Source of the DNA: Prorocentrum cordatum | Taxonomy: Eukaryota; Sar; Dinophyceae; Prorocentrales; Prorocentraceae | Length of the DNA: 64,000 bases | Reading direction: 5' to 3' | Assembly: GCA_963575745.1 (NCBI GenBank) | Contig: CAUYUJ010017837.1 | Span: 1,314,690-1,378,689 of the forward strand | Shown here: in pieces, positions 60,381 to 64,000 of the stretch | How the letters are laid out: every line of letters starts with the position of its first letter | How positions within the stretch are numbered: position 1 is the stretch's first letter | Made by a program: the position numbers and the translations under genes | Notes under the pieces: generated by a model | Seen by the model: only the letters and a program-made list of their open reading frames with translations | Database searches by the model: none | What the model was told of the DNA's origin: nothing

Positions 60381-61059
60381 TCGTCCTCGTCGACGCTCCC
60401 CGCCGCCGCCGCCCGCCGCCGCAGGCGCCGGCGCCGGCCCTGAAAAAAAATCGTCACCCACGCCGCCGCCGCCAGCCGCCGCCGACGCAAGGGCTGGCCC
60501 GAGGAGAGGGGAAACACGGGAGGAAGGGGGGGCGGCGGGCTCGAACCCCCCCCCCCGCCACGGGGGGGGGGATTCGAACCCCCCCACCTCCATCCAGAGG
60601 GTCCGGTTCCCCCCCCTTCTCCAAGCGACCACAGAACGCGCTCCTTCGGAATGGGCAAACGAGAAGAACGCAAGCGGTAAGAGCAAGTCTTACTGCCAAG
60701 GGGGTTGGACCCAAAAAGTTGGCGACACATCACGGGCCCGCTTGGCACGCAACTGGCTGCACTGGTCGCGTAGAGATCCCATTGGAAGGGGTAGACGTGT
60801 CTTTGTTTGGCTGTTCCCCCCTCTCTCTGTGTAGAGGTACGCGTACATACATGTACCTTATTAGTGGCTCGAGGCACCGAGTGGAATGTCCTCAGGTCCT
60901 CAAGGGTTCTCTGATCTCTTTACGCACTCACGACAGGGGGGATTATAGTATTGTAGGGGCTGCGGGCCAAAATTCTCAAATGTTCCCGGCGTTCCCGCGT
61001 GCTCTTGGGCTCGGTCGCGTGGGTCTTCCAAAAGCCACAAGACCCCAAGACAAGCCAGG
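60381..61059. other. Spacer, no gene seen
   Basis: C/G homopolymer-rich. Two GGTTCGA words on the minus strand near 60550 and 60577 look like tRNA T-arms but no cloverleaf is found. Otherwise nothing. Confidence 0.4.
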
Positions 61060-61620
61060 AGGGCCCCAACAAACGCCCAGGAGGACTCCACGCCAGCCCA
61101 AGAGCGCTCCAAGACGCCCAAGATGGCCCAAAGATGGGCTCAAGAGGCCCAAAAAAAAACCCGAAAACGCTCCAAGAAGACCGCCAAAAGAACCGAAAGG
61201 GGCAACATTCAGTGATTGTCCTGGCGATTTTCGATTTGTTTCGCGTTTTCGCGTTTTCGAGCTTCCGACGCACCAAGATTGTCCCAGAGGCTCCAAAGAC
61301 CACCCCAAAACCGCCCCAAGACGCCTCCAAGAGGTCCCCATGACGGTCCAAAGGTGCTCCAAAACGGCCCAAGAGGCGCCCAAGATCGCCCAAGAGCGCC
61401 CCAAGACGGCCCAAACAGGAACCCAACATGGTGAACACGAGCGGACAATTGGAGCCTTCCGCCGCAAGAGGCCCCCAGGAGGCACCAAGAGGCCCCAAAG
61501 AGAACCAAAGAGGCCCCCCAGAGGCCCCAAAGGGCCCCCAAAAAGGCCCCAAGACTCTTTCAAACGGCCCCCAAGAGGCCGCAACCCTTCCTCCAAGAGG
61601 CCCCCGAGAGGCCTCCGACG
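61060..61620 (+). repeat. AAGAGGCCCC-type block with AT-rich core
   Basis: The same unit class as the blocks above. The core at about 61206-61285 (ATTCAGTGATTGTCCTGG.GATTTTCG..TTTCGCGTTTTCG) ends in CTTCCGACGCACC. A second non-periodic stretch (TGAACACGAGCGGACAATT, near 61432) parallels the one in the 12.5-kb block. It ends about 30 bp before the B2 repeat of YR3. Confidence 0.8.
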
Positions 61621-61651
61621 ATATCCAAACGAACATCCATGCATCGATTCA

Positions 61652-61720
61652 CCAGTAGAGTGCTCGAGAATACGACGCCTGGCACAGAGAAGCTTTGGCA
61701 GGCAGCCCTTGCCCTCCGAA
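61652..61720 (-). repeat. YR3 B2 direct repeat
   Basis: CCAGTAGAGTGC..ACGACGCCTGGCACAGAG and the following AGCTTTGGCAGGCA match 61840-61910. Similarity may extend left to a shared CATGCATC word. Confidence 0.7.
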
Positions 61721-61839
61721 AACAAACGAATGATGGTGGCAACGGGCTGACATTGGGAGCCAGAAAAACTATGGAGCGGATGCTGGAACGGAACTGTGCG
61801 ATGCAAACTCGTTCTACAACGTACATGCATCTCTTGCTT

Positions 61840-61910
61840 CCAGTAGAATGCCGGAGGAAACGACGCCTGGCACAGAGAAGCTTTGGCAGGCATCGACCGC
61901 CCTTCTCCAA
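61840..61910 (-). repeat. YR3 B1 direct repeat
   Basis: Inner copy. The 120-bp interval between the two copies would be A2; its partner A1 should lie beyond 64000 if the element is full length. Confidence 0.7.
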
Positions 61911-62059
61911 CGAGGCGCAGGTCCCAACAGCAAGCACTTCGCTGGTTTAGCCGCGAAACAACATCCATCTGCGAGATACCATTCTGGACAATGGTTTGCG
62001 AGAACATGCGAGCGCGCCGTCGGCAGATTGCATTCGGATAGGAGGCCTTGTGACGCGTG

Positions 62060-62728
62060 CGAAATTAGATGGTCCCCTTCTCCTTGCCAGACAGCCCCAG
62101 GTGGGGCTGTCCTGAAAAATCGCAAACTCCGCGGCCATGACACTTCAATGACAAGAGGGGGGGGAAAAGGGCGGCAATGGAAGAATTGAAATTTAGCGCG
62201 CGAGCGAGAAGGACGTCCCGCGGCGCGCTGATCAACAATATCCTCAAAGAGAGAGGGAGGGCGTCCTCTGCGAATTCTGTCATGTAGCCGCCACAACCAG
62301 CTGCTACGGGGGTTCCCTTCGCCGATCGGAATATTGAACTTTGCAGCGAGATTCCAAACGTGTCGTGCGCAAGCAGCCCACAGGTTGCCAAGCTCGAACT
62401 TGGCTTGGTGTGAAGCAGTCACGCCAGGCAGGCCAAACATGTGGGCGCCATCACGAAGGCGCCTGGGCATCCGGGAGGTGGGTCCACCTCGACGAGCATG
62501 CGAAAGCGACTCACAAGGTGCGCCTATAGACAAGGCCGTTACTTTGCCGCTCTCAATCCAGCCTCGCAGCACAGCCCACGGCGCTGGCCGGGCAAGGTGG
62601 GAACCCAGCCCGTGGAGAACATCCCACTCGATAGCAGCGTGCCCAGCCTGGCGCAGGTGACGAGCAAGATTCCCTGATCCACTGAAGAGCTCAATGAAGA
62701 CACGCGAGTCACTGCCCTTACTGCTCAT
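62060..62728 (-). CDS. YR3 methyltransferase-like protein
   Basis: Starts at the ATG of an ATGA overlap with the recombinase stop (ATG 62726-62728, TGA 62725-62727). MSSKGSDSRVFIELFSGSGN holds motif I (FSGSG). Then come HAAIEWDVLHG (acidic residue of the cofactor site), LRGWIESGKVTALSIGAPCE with the Pro-Cys box intact, RRLRDGAHMFGLPGV, FELGNLWAACARHVWNLAAK and IPIGEGNPRSSWLW, where GN(P) replaces the EN(P) of YR1. The order of motifs I, IV and VI is that of cytosine-C5 DNA methyltransferases, but no target-recognition domain is seen. After about 160 residues the frame loses sense. A later piece in another frame (GVCDFSGQPHLGLSGKEKG, to about 62065) probably belongs to the C-terminus. Activity is inferred. 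Confidence 0.6.
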
Positions 62729-63600
62729 CGCTGCCGCTGCAAGCACTGCCTGCAAGCGTCGTCTAGCCCGGAGGCCAAAACCTCGATGACCTGCCGCTGG
62801 GTTGCCGGGGTCTTCACCCACTCGATCGCCGCTCGGCCTTGCTTCTCGCGCCGCCGCGCGCTGTTGCAGGCGCGCCAACTTACGCGCGGCTGCGCTACTA
62901 TCCGCGCGCGGCTGCCCGTCAGGCGGTCGCGGTTGTCGCCGCCGTGTCTGAGGCTGTCGAGTGCGCCTGCTAGACAGCTGGCCCCCACGGCCTCGAGCGC
63001 CTGGCCAAAGCGGCGGAGGGGGCGGCTGCGAGCGAAGTCCCACAGCGGGTGCCGGGAGCCCGGGCGGCCATCCCGCAGGCGCGCCAAGGCCCAAGCCAGG
63101 GCCTGCTGCCGCGGAAGGTCGAGCACCCCCGCGCGGTCCATCTCGCCCGTTCTGCCCGGCTGCCCTCTGAAAGGGCGCCACTGCAGGGGCGCCTCGTGGA
63201 GATGCGGGGGCCCCCGGAGCACCGCGGCGCCAGGCGTCGCAGCCGTCGTCCGCGCCGCGCCTCGGTCGAAGGCCCACCGCAGGAAGTCGGCCAGCGTCGC
63301 GACCCACGCTGCCAACGGCCAGCCGGGCAGCGCGTCCACTGCGAGCCAAACTGCCAACAGCCGCAACACCTTCAGGTGGGGCGCCTGAGTGGACGGCAGC
63401 ACCTCGTTGGCCGCCCGAAAGTCCTGGCGCGGCAGCAAGCGGGCCCGCTCCTGGGCGAAAGGCGGCGGCGGCGGCGCTCTGCCCCCCCTTGCGGATCCGC
63501 CACTACCTGCGACTCGCTTCCGGGTCGGTGAGGCGCTTTCCAGCTCTGCCAGGCTCGGCTGGCCCAGCGGCGGGGCCGCCTGGAGCGCGCAGACCTCCAT
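62725..63600 (-). CDS. YR3 tyrosine recombinase, 291 residues
   Basis: Ends with TGA overlapping the next ATG. The C-terminal third carries the family motifs: GSRHPLWDFARSRPLRRFGQ, then GALDSLRHGGDNRDRLTGSR (Arg-His of the HxxR box), then VSWRACNSARRREKQGR. The Trp is kept. The position nine residues later, where the nucleophilic Tyr is expected (RRYEK), is Arg. The N-terminal region (NEVLPSTQAPHLKVLRLLAV) is shorter than in YR1, so the true start may lie upstream in another frame. Likely inactive as a strand-transferase unless another residue acts. Confidence 0.55.
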   Translation of the reverse strand: MEVCALQAAPPLGQPSLAELESASPTRKRVAGSGGSARGGRAPPPPPFAQERARLLPRQDFRAANEVLPSTQAPHLKVLRLLAVWLAVDALPGWPLAAWVATLADFLRWAFDRGAARTTAATPGAAVLRGPPHLHEAPLQWRPFRGQPGRTGEMDRAGVLDLPRQQALAWALARLRDGRPGSRHPLWDFARSRPLRRFGQALEAVGASCLAGALDSLRHGGDNRDRLTGSRARIVAQPRVSWRACNSARRREKQGRAAIEWVKTPATQRQVIEVLASGLDDACRQCLQRQR

Positions 63601-64000
63601 CGTCGCGACTGCTGCAATGGCGCCTGAACTCCTCCCCCAGCTTGGGCCAAGACGGCTCCGGACTAGATTGGGGTCGTCTTAGAGGGCCATCAGCTGGGTT
63701 GTCAAGCAAATGAGCGCGGGGTGATCCATATGGAAGCGGCCTTCAGGTTGTAAGCAAATGAGACGGCGGGGAGATCGGTCCTCACCGACTGCGCCGGGAG
63801 GAACCACATCTCGCAGGATTGCCCCACCATGCCAAGTCTGTTCCCACCGTGCTTCCTCATCGTCGGAGGTGCCCTGGTCACTCCCAGAGCCTGTAGCTGT
63901 GGAGTTCCCCTGTCGCCCACGCAGGATGCAGGAGCGCGCGCCATTTCACTTCGTTTCCTCTGGCACAATCGCATCTCACCTCTTTCACCTTCGGGTTTCA
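63601..64000. other. Spacer at window end, no gene seen
   Basis: A short duplication (AGCAAATGAG, 63706 and 63752, each followed by a G-rich run) and no recognisable frame. If YR3 were complete its RNase H would be here, but I cannot identify it. Confidence 0.4.

Larger units (their letters stand above)
61652..63600 (-). mobile_element. YR3: 3' part of a third tyrosine-recombinase retrotransposon
   Basis: On the minus strand: tyrosine recombinase, methyltransferase-like domain, then a direct-repeat pair around a spacer, which is the B1-A2-B2 arrangement. The B copies share CGACGCCTGGCACAGAGAAG. RT and gag are not seen upstream to 64000, so the element is truncated or continues outside the window. 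Its B2 end lies about 30 bp from an AAGAGG block. Confidence 0.65.

Noticed and set aside
60545-60595. Possible tRNA on the minus strand (two GGTTCGA T-arm-like words)
   Set aside because: Set in G/C homopolymers; no acceptor, D or anticodon stem can be drawn.
59276-61750. Plus-strand frame of 824 codons
   Set aside because: Runs through two AAGAGG blocks and the ACC microsatellite; Pro/His/Thr low complexity only.
62728-63349. N-terminal extension of the methyltransferase-like frame (about 207 residues upstream of its ATG)
   Set aside because: Arg/Pro/Ala-rich shadow of the recombinase, which is in the other frame with conserved motifs.

Overview
The window looks like accessory nuclear DNA of a dinoflagellate (Symbiodinium, Prorocentrum or Polarella type). 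It has no prokaryotic features. Almost all recognisable coding sequence belongs to retroelements whose gag, reverse transcriptase (RT) and tyrosine-recombinase (YR) proteins resemble those I know from dinoflagellate genomes. The rest is mainly GC-rich spacer, tri- and tetranucleotide repeats and minisatellites. No database search was possible, so the organism is an inference.

Layout. 1-14284: an ATGT array, one probable host gene on the minus strand with a glutamine-rich tandem-repeat protein, several minisatellites, a degenerate non-LTR element and an 'AAGAGGCCCC' block. 14285-48935: one nested transposon complex. A split-direct-repeat YR retrotransposon (YR2) sits in a CAT microsatellite and runs from 15131 to 48626. 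An 18-kb Ty1/copia-type element (16389-34366, 196-bp LTRs, 5-bp target duplication GGATC) lies between its recombinase and methyltransferase-like domains. An AAGAGG block splits its RT domain, and a second YR element (YR1, 38335-44924) sits inside that block. 48936-56122: microsatellites, a 77-bp minisatellite and a 5'-truncated non-LTR element (51950-55303) with an 18-bp target duplication. 56123-64000: low-complexity DNA, two more AAGAGG blocks and the 3' half of a third YR element (YR3).

How the genes work together. The copia-type element encodes a coiled-coil and CCCH-zinc-finger gag, protease, integrase, RT and RNase H, then about 2,700 further residues unlike standard copia products. 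This extension includes a domain resembling the tRNA 2'-phosphotransferase Tpt1/KptA. The three YR elements share the order (gag-RT-RNase H-)YR-methyltransferase-like domain, followed by B1-A2-B2 split direct repeats. Every coding sequence I recognise is on the minus strand. Most retroelement frames carry frameshifts or substitutions at catalytic positions. The copia LTRs differ by a single base, so that insertion is recent.
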